A DNA stretch of 64,000 bases from Bacillus spongiae (GCF_037120725.1 NZ_JBBAXC010000004.1:1-64000), one strand, 5' to 3'. Shown: positions 37,125-47,035, numbered from the stretch's first letter. Notes: generated by a model not told the origin, from the letters alone. Numbers and translations: made by a program.

Positions 37125-37187
37125 AATGACCCTCCTCCTTTTTGAAGCATAAAAAACATAAATAAATAGATTTTAACTAACTTCCTT

Positions 37188-38354
37188 TTACACTTTTTCC
37201 ACATTCCTTCGATCAATTAACCTTTTTTCTTCTCGATATAGTTCACCTGGTAGGACTCTTTTCAAAACTGGCTTTACTCTAAGTAAGCTTTGTAATTCTC
37301 CTACTAAAGAGGAGTGTAGCTCACGATCTGATTCAAGTATTAGCTCTAACTTGTCAACATTCTTCTCCCGTGTGACAATGGCTTGGAAATATGAGTATCC
37401 TCGTTCATGAAGGATCGTAGCTAATTGTTTTTCCCGTACAAACATACCTTTTACCTTGACCCCATCACTCACTCTTCCTAGAATCCCTACCATTCTACGT
37501 CCTTCATACCCTTCCACCCAACGTGAAAGGTCTCCCGTTCCGAAACGGATGAGTGGATAACTTTTATCGTAAAGTGTTACAACGACTTCCCCTTCCCTAC
37601 CCGTCACTTCGGTACCTGTAATTGGATCACATATTTGAACATATGCGGAAGAGGTGATTTTTAATCCAGGACCGCTTTTATCTTCAAAGGCTAGACAGCC
37701 ACAGTCTGCTGTTCCATAAGCTTCGTGAACGGAAAGTCCATATTCTTCACATCGCTTTCGAAAAGCGATTGATAAATTTTCTCCAGTGAAAAACACTTTT
37801 TTCAATTTGATTTCCTTCCCAACTTTCCAACCCTTCTCCTCGATGCAATCTAATAATAATCCTAAAAAGCTCGGAGTACCTACAAACCCTGTCACTCCTA
37901 CATCCTTCATCATTTGTAGTTGGAGTTCACGGTTTCCAGGTCCTGCTGGAATAACCGTACAACCTAATTTTCGTAAGGCTGAATCAAACATAAAGCCCGA
38001 TGGAGATAAATGATAAGAAAAAGTATTTTGAACGATGTCATTTTCATTGAAACCAGCTTCTCTTAATGCTTCTGAATACCGCCAATAGTCTCCATCCTCC
38101 GATTGAGGGTCATATATTGGACCAGGAGACATGAATACCCTTGTCATTCGCGCGATTCTCTCTGTCGCAATACCACCAAAAGGAATATCTTTTTTTTGAA
38201 GATCAATGATGTCATCTTTTTTTAACACGGGGATCCGTTGTAAGTCTTTAGATGTGTTAATGTTCTTCGGAGTTAAATTCACCTTTTTCATAATTTCTCG
38301 AAACTTTGGTGAATGATCATAAGCAAATAAGATGATTTCTTGAAAAGAAGACAT
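37188..38354 (-). CDS. Adenylate-forming enzyme, phenylacetate-CoA ligase (PaaK) family
   Basis: Protein of 388 residues from ATG 38354 (AGAGGTGG upstream); ATG 38372 is an alternative. It has the ANL fold: core regions IPVLKKDDIIDLQK near the start, GTPSFLGLL and FFTGENLS in the middle, AYGTADCGCLAFE (the A5-like YGxxE region is here YGTAD) and RFGTGDLSRW with the A7/A8 Asp. Such enzymes activate aryl or acyl acids as acyl-AMP and pass them to CoA. No aromatic degradation genes are near, so the substrate is unclear. Slightly shorter than PaaK (about 430). Confidence 0.82.
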   Translation of the reverse strand: MSSFQEIILFAYDHSPKFREIMKKVNLTPKNINTSKDLQRIPVLKKDDIIDLQKKDIPFGGIATERIARMTRVFMSPGPIYDPQSEDGDYWRYSEALREAGFNENDIVQNTFSYHLSPSGFMFDSALRKLGCTVIPAGPGNRELQLQMMKDVGVTGFVGTPSFLGLLLDCIEEKGWKVGKEIKLKKVFFTGENLSIAFRKRCEEYGLSVHEAYGTADCGCLAFEDKSGPGLKITSSAYVQICDPITGTEVTGREGEVVVTLYDKSYPLIRFGTGDLSRWVEGYEGRRMVGILGRVSDGVKVKGMFVREKQLATILHERGYSYFQAIVTREKNVDKLELILESDRELHSSLVGELQSLLRVKPVLKRVLPGELYREEKRLIDRRNVEKV

Positions 38355-38660
38355 TATTGCCACCTCTTTCATTAATATTCCTTGAATATGTACATTACTT
38401 CTCGCTTTCTCTTCTTTTTCCTGTTCAAAAACTAGATTTTTCTAATAGTCTATTCAGGCAAAGATTGTTTATATCTACTTTTTGCTATTGACAGCACCCA
38501 ATGGATTAGTCATAGAAAATGATTTCAATTATTTAAAACGATTTTAGCGATGAGTGGTCTATTCTTCAAAAAATTCTTTTCTAATAGGTAGATAAGTTAA
38601 AACAGTTTAGCACTTCTATCATGGAGATATTCAAGAGAACGACATACCTCTTTTTAAGCA
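38355..38660. other. Gene-free stretch
   Basis: No gene or strong promoter seen; AT-rich. Confidence 0.35.
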
Positions 38661-38690
38661 AAAAAAAGCGCAGCCATGTTGACTGCTGCC
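38661..38690 (-). terminator. Terminator of the glyoxalase-fold gene
   Basis: GCAGC and GCTGC pair across an 11-base loop and are followed by GCTTTTTTTT on the minus strand. Confidence 0.55.
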
Positions 38691-38734
38691 TAAAAGGGAT
38701 TTCATTCAAGATATGCTAACCTATTTGATAACGT

Positions 38735-39406
38735 TTAACTTTCATTCACACCACTAACTACATGATTTCTCGATGTAAACTTAAGCCAACCAATCCCTTC
38801 TATCAATACTTCAAACGGATAAAATGTTGCAAAGCGATTAGAGAAGAACCAACGTCGACCTGTTTTCACCATAATAAGAAGACCATGTTCATCTCCAACA
38901 GGAGTAAACCCTTCACCATCTGGTCTAAAATTCGGGATCCCTTTTTCATTTAATATCCTCGCTAGCGGGATCACTTCATCAGCCACCACACCTACCTCAC
39001 TAATATTCAGAAGGTCTAGTGATGAAAACGGTTGTTCATTTCGATTATTAAGGTTGTGCCTAGCGATGAATTCTAATATATTTCCTGCAGGGTCCTCAAA
39101 ATAGATAGCATGTGCATTCCAATCCTCGAAATATACTTCATCATCCTCTTCTTCTCTGTTTAAGTTTACCTTCGATGATATCCATTCCTTTGCTTCTACC
39201 AGCTTATTTTCAGGTATATTAATAGCAACATGATAAACAGGGGCTGATTCAAAATCACCTTTATGAAAGGATAGGTTTGTTGAACCAATTCGAACGGTAA
39301 ACGCCTGTTGGTTCTCTTTTATTATCGTTAAGTTTAAAACATCTCCATAAAAATCCTTCATCTCATTCAATTTTCTAGTGAACAATTTCATTTCCTTAAT
39401 GTTCAT
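38735..39406 (-). CDS. VOC (glyoxalase-fold) family protein
   Basis: Protein of 223 residues from ATG 39406, behind AAGGGAGTG. The first 125 residues form a complete VOC unit: MKLFTRKLNEMKDFYGDVLN, then VYHVAINIPENKL and IYFEDPAGNILEFIARH with the metal-type Glu. The second half (EVGVVADEVIPLARILNEKG and onward) is another, more diverged unit. The first metal position (usually His) is Phe/Thr-like here, so it may not be a standard metal enzyme. Related proteins are annotated as catechol dioxygenase-like or bleomycin-resistance-like. Role unknown. Confidence 0.8.
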   Translation of the reverse strand: MNIKEMKLFTRKLNEMKDFYGDVLNLTIIKENQQAFTVRIGSTNLSFHKGDFESAPVYHVAINIPENKLVEAKEWISSKVNLNREEEDDEVYFEDWNAHAIYFEDPAGNILEFIARHNLNNRNEQPFSSLDLLNISEVGVVADEVIPLARILNEKGIPNFRPDGEGFTPVGDEHGLLIMVKTGRRWFFSNRFATFYPFEVLIEGIGWLKFTSRNHVVSGVNES

Positions 39407-39689
39407 GAATTTCACTCCCTTGTTATCACTTTCTATACTCATCTTACATCGATTAATAGAAAATAACCTCAGAAGAAGGATTGAAATAAACTACAACTTT
39501 TGTCTTACGGTTGATTTAATCAACTTATTTCTATATATGCGACAACTACACTCTAAATGAAATTCACCCTTCAGCTATTACAGAGATACTCCCCTATACA
39601 CTTCCAGCAATTTTGTAACCATCAATCAATTGATACATATACTTTAAAGTAGATAACGCCCAGAATTTGTTAACAAGGAAGTGAAAAGA

Positions 39690-42600
39690 TTGAACGAAAA
39701 TTCAGCAAACACAGAAAATAAATCAAGGGACCCTATTCAGCTCCAACAATTAGTCATCCATTATAAATCAGAGTTAAATAAGTACAAAGGAAAGGTAGAA
39801 GAATATCAAAAAAATGACCGCTATTCTACTATTAATCAATTAAAAATACAAAACAAGCAATTACTTTTTGACAACGAAGCGTTGCAAGCAGATATCGAAA
39901 AAGCCGATGATAAACTGATACAGATGTCAAAAATAGAAACTGAACTGCAATATTTCTATGAGCTACATGAAAAACAAGTGGAACAACTTAAACAAGCTGA
40001 AGCTCAAATTGACTCGCTTTCAAAACAGATTTCAGAAACAAAGACATCCTTAGATAATGCAAATGACACTCTTTCTGAAAAAAATAATGATTTACAAATA
40101 GCAAGCGCTACAATTGATGAATTAGAGCTTAACATTCAATATAAAACAGACCAGATTACCGGACTCAATGCAAATTTAGCAGATGCAAATCAAACGATTT
40201 CGATGCAAATAGAAAGCCTCGATAGTGCTATCAATAAAATATCGCTGCTGGATCAAGAATTGGAATCAAAATCAGAGCAAATCATTGGCCTCACCACCAA
40301 CCTTAATGATGCAAATCAAACGATTTCCGACCAAAAAGAACATTTAGACAATGCCACTATCGAAATTGCCTACCTTAACACAGAGCTACTCTCTAAAACC
40401 GAGCAAATTACACAGCTTTCGGCTCAACTTGAAGAAGCTATTCAATTAAATGCCAGCCAAAATGAAGAGCTGAAAAGTGCTCTCAACCATATTGACCTGC
40501 TTGAGAAAGAGCTAAATACTAAATCGGAACAGAATATCGCTGTTTCTAATGAGTTGGTTGACGCTCAACAAACCATTTCAAGTCAAAACGAAAAGCTCGA
40601 TACGGCTTTCACGAAACTGGAGCTGCTCGACGAAGAACTAATGACGAAATCGGAAGAAAACATTGTTCTCTCTAATGAAATTATTGACGCTCAACAAACC
40701 ATTTTAAGCCAAAACGAAAAGCTCGATACAGCTTTCACGAAACTGGAGCTGCTCGACGAAGAACTAACGGCGAAATCGGAAGAAAATATCGTTCTCTCTA
40801 ATAAAGTTATTGACGCTCAACAAACGATTTTAAGCCATAATGAAAAGCTGGATACAGCTTTCACGAATCTGGAGCTGCTCGACAAAGAACTAACGGCGAA
40901 ATCGGAAGAAAATATCGTTCTCTCTAATGAAGTTATTGACGCTCAACAAACGATTTTAAGCCAAAATGAAAAGTTAGAAACAGCTTTAAATAAAGTGGAT
41001 CTACTTGATAAAGAAATTATCGAAAAATCCGAACACATCACCGAGGTCACTACTAAACTTGAGGACGCACTTACAACCATTTCGTCACAAAAGGAAAACT
41101 TAGATAGCGTTACCTCTCTTCATTCATCTCTTGAAGAGGAACTAAGCGTAAAATCAATACAGATTTCTGAGCTCACTGAACAACTTGAGAGTTCGGAACA
41201 AACAATTTTGAAACAAACCGAAGAGCTAAAACTAGGATTTGATCATATAAACCAGCTTAACGAAGAAAAGTTGACACAATCTGAACAAATTTCAACGTTA
41301 ACCAATAAGCTTGATGAGGCTATGTTTACCATTTCTAATCAGAATGAAAGCTTGGAGGACACACACTCTTATCATGCTTCGCTCGACAAGGAGCTAAGTG
41401 CTAAATCCGAGCAGGTTTCTGAGCTTACAAACAAGCTTGGTGAGGCTAACAAGACCATTTCTGAACAAGAAGATAGCATAAATAGTGCCAACTCTCATCT
41501 CTCATCACTAAAGGCGGAGCTAGAGACTAAATCTACCCATGTATCTGAGCTAACCAATAAGCTTGACGAAGCTTTAGTTACAATTACTGTACAAAGAGAT
41601 AGATTAAACTCGACGATTACAAATGGGTCTTTACTCGATGCAGAAGTTATAGCGCAATCAGAAAAAATTGCTGAACTTACCCACAAGCTAACGACCGCTG
41701 AAATGATGATATCTAGACAAAAAGAAAACTTAGATAATGCGAACAAGGAAAATTCGCTTCTAGTTTCTGATTTAGATTGTAAAATTGAGCAAATCCAATT
41801 GTTTACAAATCAATTAGAGGAAGCCCAAACCACAATCTCGATTCATAAAGAAAAGCTAGATAATGCAAACACCAAAATAACCCAATTAGGGACTGAGCTT
41901 CAATCTAGATCGGATCAAGTCAACTCACTGACAAACGAATTAGATGACTCCCATTCAACGATCTCTATTCAAAAAGAGCAACTACAAAAATCAATCTCCA
42001 CTATTGAACAGCTTGATAGTGAGCTACTATTTAAAGCGAATGAAATCTCTGAACTAACGAACAAGCTTGATGAGGCCTATGAAATCATTTCAGTTCAAAA
42101 AGAAAATATAACTTATACAATGACAGAAAACACTCAATTTAATAAGGAATTACAGACTAATTCAGAAGAAATGATGATTATGGTGAATAAACTAGATGAG
42201 GCAGAGAAAAGAATTTCAGAGGAAAAAAATAATTTAAATGAGGCGTTGAACGAAATTTCACACCTTGGAATCGAGTTGCAGGCTAAAGCTGAACAAATTA
42301 GCTCCCTCTCAAACCAACTAGACGATGCACAAAAGATCAATGTTACTCAAAAAGAAAGCTTATCTGACGCACTCATTAAGGTTGATCAGCTCGACCAAGA
42401 GCTTCAATCCAAATCTGAACAAGTAATGACCTTGACAAATAAACTAAAGGAAGCTGAAGTAACGATTTTAGATCAGGAAAATACTATACAATGTTCAATT
42501 GATGAAAGTGCTCAGCTCACTGAAGAGGTTCAATCTAAATCTGAACAAGTAATAACCTTGACAAATAAACTAAAGGAAGCTGAAGTAACGATTTTAGATC

Positions 42601-44213
42601 AGGAAAATACTATACAATGTTCAATTGATGAAAGTGCTCAGCTCACCGAAGAGGTTCAATCTAAATCTGAACAAGTTATAACCTTGACAAATAAACTAAA
42701 GGAAGCTGAAGAAACGATTTTAGATCAAGAAAATACTATACAATGTTCAATTGATGAAAATGCTCAGCTCACCGAAGAGGTGCAATCTAAGTCTGAACAA
42801 GTTATAACCTTTACAAATAAACTAAAGGAAGCTGAAGAAACGATTTTAGATCAGGAAAATACTATACAATGTTCAATTGATGAAAGTGCTCAGCTCACTG
42901 AAGAGGTTCAATCTAAATCTGAACAAGTTATAACCTTGACAAATAAACTAAAGGAAGCTGAAGTAACGAATTTAGATCAGGAAAATACTATACAATGTTC
43001 AATTGATGAAAGTGCTCAGCTCACCGAAGAGGTTCAATCAAAATCTGAACAAGTAATGACCTTGACAAATAAACTAAAGGAAGCTGAAGTAACGATTTTA
43101 GATCAAGAAAATACTATACAATGTTCAATTGATGAAAGTGTTCAGCTCACTGAAGAGGTTCAATCAAAATCTGAAGAAATAATCGCCTTAACAACCAATT
43201 TAGATCAAGCTAATATCACCATTTCCGCTCAAAAAGAAAATTTATCCAATGCACTCTCCAAAATTGATCAGCTCGATGAAGACCTTCATTCCGTCTCCAA
43301 TCAATTAAACACGCTCACTTCTCAGCTGGACGAATCATATGTAACAATTTCAGAACAGGCTAAAAGTCTCGATCATATCGTCAGTGAAAATGTTGAACTA
43401 ACACAAATTATTCAGTTAAAGTCTGAGAAAATCATAGAGATTACAAAAGATTTAGATGATGCAATTGGAACGATTTCTGTTCAAAACGATGACTTAGAAT
43501 CAGCTATCTCCAAAATATCGCAACTTGACGTCAACCTTGTGACAAAGTGTGAAGAGAATGAAGATTTATCTAACAAAGTTATCGAGCTTAATGAAACTAC
43601 TTCTCAATTAACGACTAATCAACAGGAACTTGAAATAAAATATCAGAAGAGAATAGAAGAAAATCATATGTTAAATGAGGAATTAAAACTATTGGTCGAA
43701 CAAATTGCTACTTCTGAAGTATTACTAAATGAATTAACGAATGAAAATGAACAGTTAGTAAATGAAAAACATGAGCGAGGGGAGTTGCAATTACAATATG
43801 AAGCGGGTGAAGGAGAGCATCAGCCCCGTGAAGACATTCAGGATAGCGATTCTCATTACAAAGATCTCATTGAAATTTTAAAAGAAGAACTCTCCATTCG
43901 GGAAACTCAACTTCAACAACTTACTGAAGAAAATCAAAAGCTAAGCTTTCTTATAGACAAATCTGAAAAAGATATACAGGATTCTTCCTTTGAAGCGATG
44001 TTAGTGAATCTTATTAATCAACCAACAAATAAAAATATACTGCAACAATTTGATGATCAAATTCACCTTCTATTTGAAAACGGGGAAGGGGAAGAGGAAG
44101 AGGTAATAGATGATGCTGTAGCCTTTTTGTTTGATGAAATTGAAAAGAACTTTACCTTGCTTACTGATGAGATTTTTAAATCACCAAATGATTCTGACGA
44201 GGAAAATGAATAA
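39690..44213 (+). CDS. Giant cytoplasmic coiled-coil protein built of 42-residue repeats
   Basis: Protein of 1507 residues from TTG 39690 (AAGGAAGTGA site five bases upstream). There is no signal peptide or membrane segment. From about residue 30 to 1400 it is almost entirely predicted coiled coil, organised in roughly 25-30 units of 42 residues (six heptads) of the form KSEQI..LTNKL.EA..TIS and Q.E.LD.A...I..LD.EL. Six adjacent units near residues 915-1165 are nearly identical, each with one cysteine in TIQCSIDE. The last 60 residues are acidic and not repetitive (LLFENGEGEEEEVIDD). It resembles filament- or spacer-forming proteins by architecture only. No partner gene is adjacent. Confidence 0.85.
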   Translation: MNENSANTENKSRDPIQLQQLVIHYKSELNKYKGKVEEYQKNDRYSTINQLKIQNKQLLFDNEALQADIEKADDKLIQMSKIETELQYFYELHEKQVEQLKQAEAQIDSLSKQISETKTSLDNANDTLSEKNNDLQIASATIDELELNIQYKTDQITGLNANLADANQTISMQIESLDSAINKISLLDQELESKSEQIIGLTTNLNDANQTISDQKEHLDNATIEIAYLNTELLSKTEQITQLSAQLEEAIQLNASQNEELKSALNHIDLLEKELNTKSEQNIAVSNELVDAQQTISSQNEKLDTAFTKLELLDEELMTKSEENIVLSNEIIDAQQTILSQNEKLDTAFTKLELLDEELTAKSEENIVLSNKVIDAQQTILSHNEKLDTAFTNLELLDKELTAKSEENIVLSNEVIDAQQTILSQNEKLETALNKVDLLDKEIIEKSEHITEVTTKLEDALTTISSQKENLDSVTSLHSSLEEELSVKSIQISELTEQLESSEQTILKQTEELKLGFDHINQLNEEKLTQSEQISTLTNKLDEAMFTISNQNESLEDTHSYHASLDKELSAKSEQVSELTNKLGEANKTISEQEDSINSANSHLSSLKAELETKSTHVSELTNKLDEALVTITVQRDRLNSTITNGSLLDAEVIAQSEKIAELTHKLTTAEMMISRQKENLDNANKENSLLVSDLDCKIEQIQLFTNQLEEAQTTISIHKEKLDNANTKITQLGTELQSRSDQVNSLTNELDDSHSTISIQKEQLQKSISTIEQLDSELLFKANEISELTNKLDEAYEIISVQKENITYTMTENTQFNKELQTNSEEMMIMVNKLDEAEKRISEEKNNLNEALNEISHLGIELQAKAEQISSLSNQLDDAQKINVTQKESLSDALIKVDQLDQELQSKSEQVMTLTNKLKEAEVTILDQENTIQCSIDESAQLTEEVQSKSEQVITLTNKLKEAEVTILDQENTIQCSIDESAQLTEEVQSKSEQVITLTNKLKEAEETILDQENTIQCSIDENAQLTEEVQSKSEQVITFTNKLKEAEETILDQENTIQCSIDESAQLTEEVQSKSEQVITLTNKLKEAEVTNLDQENTIQCSIDESAQLTEEVQSKSEQVMTLTNKLKEAEVTILDQENTIQCSIDESVQLTEEVQSKSEEIIALTTNLDQANITISAQKENLSNALSKIDQLDEDLHSVSNQLNTLTSQLDESYVTISEQAKSLDHIVSENVELTQIIQLKSEKIIEITKDLDDAIGTISVQNDDLESAISKISQLDVNLVTKCEENEDLSNKVIELNETTSQLTTNQQELEIKYQKRIEENHMLNEELKLLVEQIATSEVLLNELTNENEQLVNEKHERGELQLQYEAGEGEHQPREDIQDSDSHYKDLIEILKEELSIRETQLQQLTEENQKLSFLIDKSEKDIQDSSFEAMLVNLINQPTNKNILQQFDDQIHLLFENGEGEEEEVIDDAVAFLFDEIEKNFTLLTDEIFKSPNDSDEENE
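40563..41066 (+). repeat. Four 126-bp tandem repeats inside the giant coiled-coil gene
   Basis: The marker GCTCAACAAAC recurs at 40563, 40689, 40815 and 40941, exactly 126 bases apart. Units encode SNE..DAQQTI.SQNEKLDT and A.TKLELLDEEL.AKSEENI. Confidence 0.85.
42431..43186 (+). repeat. Six near-identical 126-bp tandem repeats
   Basis: CTTGACAAATAAAC (or a one-base variant) occurs at 42431, 42557, 42683, 42809, 42935 and 43061. The units differ by only a few bases each, so the array is a recent in-frame expansion. A seventh, diverged unit starts at 43187. Confidence 0.93.
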
Positions 44214-44221
44214 TCATGCAA

Positions 44222-44261
44222 AAGAAGAGAGCATGCGATACAAGGTCGTTGCTCTCTTCTT
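44222..44261. terminator. Bidirectional terminator between the coiled-coil gene and vanZ
   Basis: AAGAAGAGAGCA and its perfect complement TGCTCTCTTCTT (12 bp) enclose a 16-base loop. It lies 9 bases after one stop and overlaps the other. Confidence 0.8.
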
Positions 44262-44811
44262 ACCTTTTCCTATTTCGTTTTAGTAATTGATAAAGCTTCC
44301 AACTCATTACAAAGAGAACTCCACCAACCCATGCCCCGATACTATTCATGAGCCAGTCATCAATATCAATCGACCTTCCTAATGGTAAATTCCATTGTAA
44401 TGCTTCAATCATCAAAGACAAAGAAGCGCCGATAAATAACGTTCGTCTACTTATATATCGCAACCCTTGCATTAACCAACCGACTGCAAAACCGAAAGGA
44501 ATGAACAAAACAATATTCGCCATTAAATTTCGAATTGGAACCCAAAGGTCACCATGATATTTTATATTTAAAAACAAATTATCAAGGGGCATAAAATTAT
44601 AATTTTTCCAACCTATATGACCTTCTTGAGGTGTTAACGTCACTAGCGATATCCCTATTACCGATAAGGTTGTTAAAACAAATGGTAACACTTCTCTCCA
44701 CCGTAGATGACGATTATTCTTTTTCCATCTATATAAAAACAGGAAAGTTCCAAAGACGATTAGACTAAAGATTGGTACTAAGTTCCCGAATAAATTCCAA
44801 AGCGTTACCAT
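44260..44811 (-). CDS. VanZ family membrane protein
   Basis: Protein of 183 residues with five membrane segments. NFMPLDNLFLNIKYH followed by NLMANIVLFIPFGFAVGWL and SIDIDDWLMNSIGAWVGG are the conserved VanZ features (the Asn-rich P-F-G and D-x-D-D blocks). VanZ proteins confer low-level glycopeptide or lipopeptide tolerance, probably by changing surface lipids or peptidoglycan, and are common single genes in Bacillaceae. It lies 15 bases after the Nudix gene on the same strand, so the two may be co-transcribed. Confidence 0.85.
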   Translation of the reverse strand: MVTLWNLFGNLVPIFSLIVFGTFLFLYRWKKNNRHLRWREVLPFVLTTLSVIGISLVTLTPQEGHIGWKNYNFMPLDNLFLNIKYHGDLWVPIRNLMANIVLFIPFGFAVGWLMQGLRYISRRTLFIGASLSLMIEALQWNLPLGRSIDIDDWLMNSIGAWVGGVLFVMSWKLYQLLKRNRKR

Positions 44812-44826
44812 TGAAATCTTCTCTGC

Positions 44827-45303
44827 CTAAGACTCGCGCACCAATTCCTTTGTTTTCTCATTTCCTTCTCCACTCCATCTATGATATATTTCAAATGTTT
44901 CTCTTTGAAAAAAGTATGGAAAGCGATCTTTAAACCAAGGCTGCATGGGAAGGCTTGTGGCTTCTTCTTTTTTCACCCATACTAATTCCCCTTCAGGTGG
45001 ATGCTTTAACAATTCTCCTTCTGTTTCTGTTGCTAAATAATTAAATACGATATAACGTTGTCGATCCTTTTCATTCACAAATTCTGAAATCCCTTTAAAC
45101 ACCATCTTTTTTACAGTAAGCCCCGTTTCTTCCTTCACTTCTCTAATCGCCCCGTCAGCTGGATTCTCAGGGAAGTCAATTTTTCCACCTGGGGCAATGT
45201 ATCCTGGATGCCCTTTTGAAGATGGACGGTTAAGTAACAATACGTGTTCACCTTTTTGGATCATCACTAACGTATGTAAACGAATTTGTTCTTGCTGTTT
45301 CAC
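44827..45303 (-). CDS. Nudix hydrolase (MutT/8-oxo-dGTP diphosphatase type)
   Basis: Protein of 158 residues from GTG 45303 behind AGAGGGG. The Nudix box is complete: GGKIDFPENPADGAIREVKE followed by ETGL (G-x5-E-x7-REVxEExGL). The TLVMIQKGEHVLLLNRPSSKG start matches house-cleaning MutT enzymes of Bacillus that hydrolyse oxidised or modified nucleoside triphosphates. The exact substrate cannot be read from the sequence. It is followed by vanZ. Confidence 0.87.
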   Translation of the reverse strand: MKQQEQIRLHTLVMIQKGEHVLLLNRPSSKGHPGYIAPGGKIDFPENPADGAIREVKEETGLTVKKMVFKGISEFVNEKDRQRYIVFNYLATETEGELLKHPPEGELVWVKKEEATSLPMQPWFKDRFPYFFQRETFEIYHRWSGEGNEKTKELVRES

Positions 45304-45428
45304 CTTTAACCCCTCTTTTAGCAAGCTTTTTTTCTTCCCCTACTATTATAAAGGCTCATCCTTGTTTCAAAAAGGGCATATTAAGCTATTTTTACTCAGT
45401 AAAAAAAACCACTTTTAGCATAAATTCT

Positions 45429-46667
45429 CTATTCTGAATAGAAAATCTTCACAAATTTGCGTTTCCCAACTTGAACAACTGTTTCATTTATAGAAATCGT
45501 TTGGTGAAGATCTTGTATTTTCTCACCGTCCACCCTCACTCCACCATTTTGAATCATCCTTCTTGCTTCACTTTTTGAAGATAAAAGCTTTACTTTTACT
45601 AACAGATCTACAATCAATATTTCTTTGGAACCATTCCACTCCATCACCGGAATGTCTTCAGGAAGAGCGCCTTTTCGAAAAATATTTTCGAAATTCATTG
45701 CTGCTTGATTAGCAAGCTCTTTTCCGTAATACATCTCAACGACTCTCTTAGCCAGTTTCATTTTAGCTTCTTTTGGATGTAGGCGTTGATCAAGAAGTTT
45801 CTTTTCCATTCCTTCCTTTTCCTCAAGTGAGAAATCTGTGATTAAATTTGTGTATTTGACAATCAGTTCATCTGGAATGGACATCGTTTTTCCATATATT
45901 TCATTAGGAGCTTCATCTATACCAATATAGTTTCCTTTTGATTTTGACATTTTCTCCACACCATCAATGCCTTCAAGTAAAGGAAGTAAAAGTATCACTT
46001 GCTTTTCCTTACCATAGTGTTCCTGTAAATGTCTTCCCATTAACACATTAAATTGTTGGTCCGTACCACCTAATTCAATATCACTTTCTAACACTACAGA
46101 ATCATAGCCTTGCATTAACGGGTAAAAGAATTCGTGAACGGAGATCGGCAACCCCTTCGCATAGCGATTTGAAAAATCGTTTCGCTCAAGTAGTCTGGCC
46201 ACGGTGATTTTACTAGCTAATTGGATAACCTCATCAAATTTCAACGCATTTAACCACTTTGAATTGTAATGTAGCTCCACCTTCTCCATATCCAACACTT
46301 TACCGAATTGATCAAAATAAGTTTGAGCATTATGTTTCACTTCTTCATCTGTAAGTTGTTTTCGTATAGAGGATTTTCCAGTTGGGTCCCCAATTTTCCC
46401 TGTAAAGTCGCCAATAATTAATTGAATGATATGGCCATTTTCTTGAAACTGCTTTAACTTATTTAACACAACAGTATGTCCTAAATGAACGTCTGGTGCT
46501 GAAGGGTCTACTCCTAATTTCACTTTTAAAGGGTGATTATTTTTAATTGACTGAGCAAGCTTACTCTTTAACTCTTCCCCTGGTAAAATTTCTTGAACGC
46601 CATTTGCATAGATCGAATATTGCCTCTCAACTTCTCTTTCTTGTGCTGTTGTCAGTTCTATATTCAC
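45429..46667 (-). CDS. Tyrosyl-tRNA synthetase, TyrZ type
   Basis: Protein of 412 residues from GTG 46667 behind AGGAGGATG. It charges tRNA-Tyr with tyrosine. Class I signatures are HLGH (in [11 protein letters not shown]) and KMSKS (in [14 protein letters not shown]); a C-terminal S4 RNA-binding domain ([20 protein letters not shown]) ends the protein. The length and start are closer to B. subtilis TyrZ than to TyrS. Bacillus species often carry both; whether a tyrS exists elsewhere here is unknown. A T-box leader (46754-46975) controls it by the charging state of tRNA-Tyr. Confidence 0.95.
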   Translation of the reverse strand: MNIELTTAQEREVERQYSIYANGVQEILPGEELKSKLAQSIKNNHPLKVKLGVDPSAPDVHLGHTVVLNKLKQFQENGHIIQLIIGDFTGKIGDPTGKSSIRKQLTDEEVKHNAQTYFDQFGKVLDMEKVELHYNSKWLNALKFDEVIQLASKITVARLLERNDFSNRYAKGLPISVHEFFYPLMQGYDSVVLESDIELGGTDQQFNVLMGRHLQEHYGKEKQVILLLPLLEGIDGVEKMSKSKGNYIGIDEAPNEIYGKTMSIPDELIVKYTNLITDFSLEEKEGMEKKLLDQRLHPKEAKMKLAKRVVEMYYGKELANQAAMNFENIFRKGALPEDIPVMEWNGSKEILIVDLLVKVKLLSSKSEARRMIQNGGVRVDGEKIQDLHQTISINETVVQVGKRKFVKIFYSE

Positions 46668-46753
46668 CTTTCATCCTCCTCTTTTCAATCTAAGTTCACC
46701 TTTGAAGTCACTACAGGAATCCCATGGCAACACATGCTTTATATTTTTCTACA

Positions 46754-46975
46754 CAAAAAAACCACGCCCTAAAAAGGGACGTGGTTTTGCACGCGGTACC
46801 ACCCTTGTTGAAGATTTCTCTTCCACTTAATTCAAATAACGGTTTTCCCGTTCTTCGCTACTTTTTTTCACGAAGAAAGCTCCTGAAGGTAATTCGCCTT
46901 TATCTTTGTATCGGTTTTCACCATCCACCGACTCTCTATAACAGGGAGATAAATGACTACTTATTTCATTCATTA
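46754..46975 (-). promoter_or_regulatory. T-box riboswitch (tyrosine) with terminator
   Basis: Minus-strand leader of the synthetase gene. The T-box sequence AAGGGTGGTACCGC is at 46793-46807, and the terminator stem AACCACG...CGTGGTT with T7 is at 46754-46786. A stem I-like region (GAGAGTCGGTGGATGG) starts near 46940, and a GAATTACC segment holds a UAC tyrosine codon that may be the specifier. Uncharged tRNA-Tyr would favour the antiterminator. Confidence 0.92.
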
Positions 46976-47006
46976 CTTTTTAAATAATATGAAAATGATT
47001 TATTGT

Positions 47007-47035
47007 ATTCTACCTTAAAATGGTATTCAATGCAA
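47007..47035 (-). promoter_or_regulatory. Sigma-A promoter of the tyrosyl-tRNA synthetase T-box transcript
   Basis: TTGCAT (47030-47035) and TAGAAT (47007-47012) on the minus strand are spaced by 17 bases. Transcription would start near 47000, just before the T-box. Confidence 0.7.

Noticed and set aside
39630-39643. TTGATA and CATATACT before the coiled-coil gene as a sigma-A or sporulation (sigma-E/K) promoter
   Set aside because: No acceptable -10 at 16-18 bases from TTGATA, and no good sporulation-type -35 before CATATACT; too uncertain to list.
42431-43186. Regular 126-bp repeats that could suggest a CRISPR array or satellite DNA
   Set aside because: They are in frame inside a long open reading frame, have no spacers, and encode heptad repeats.
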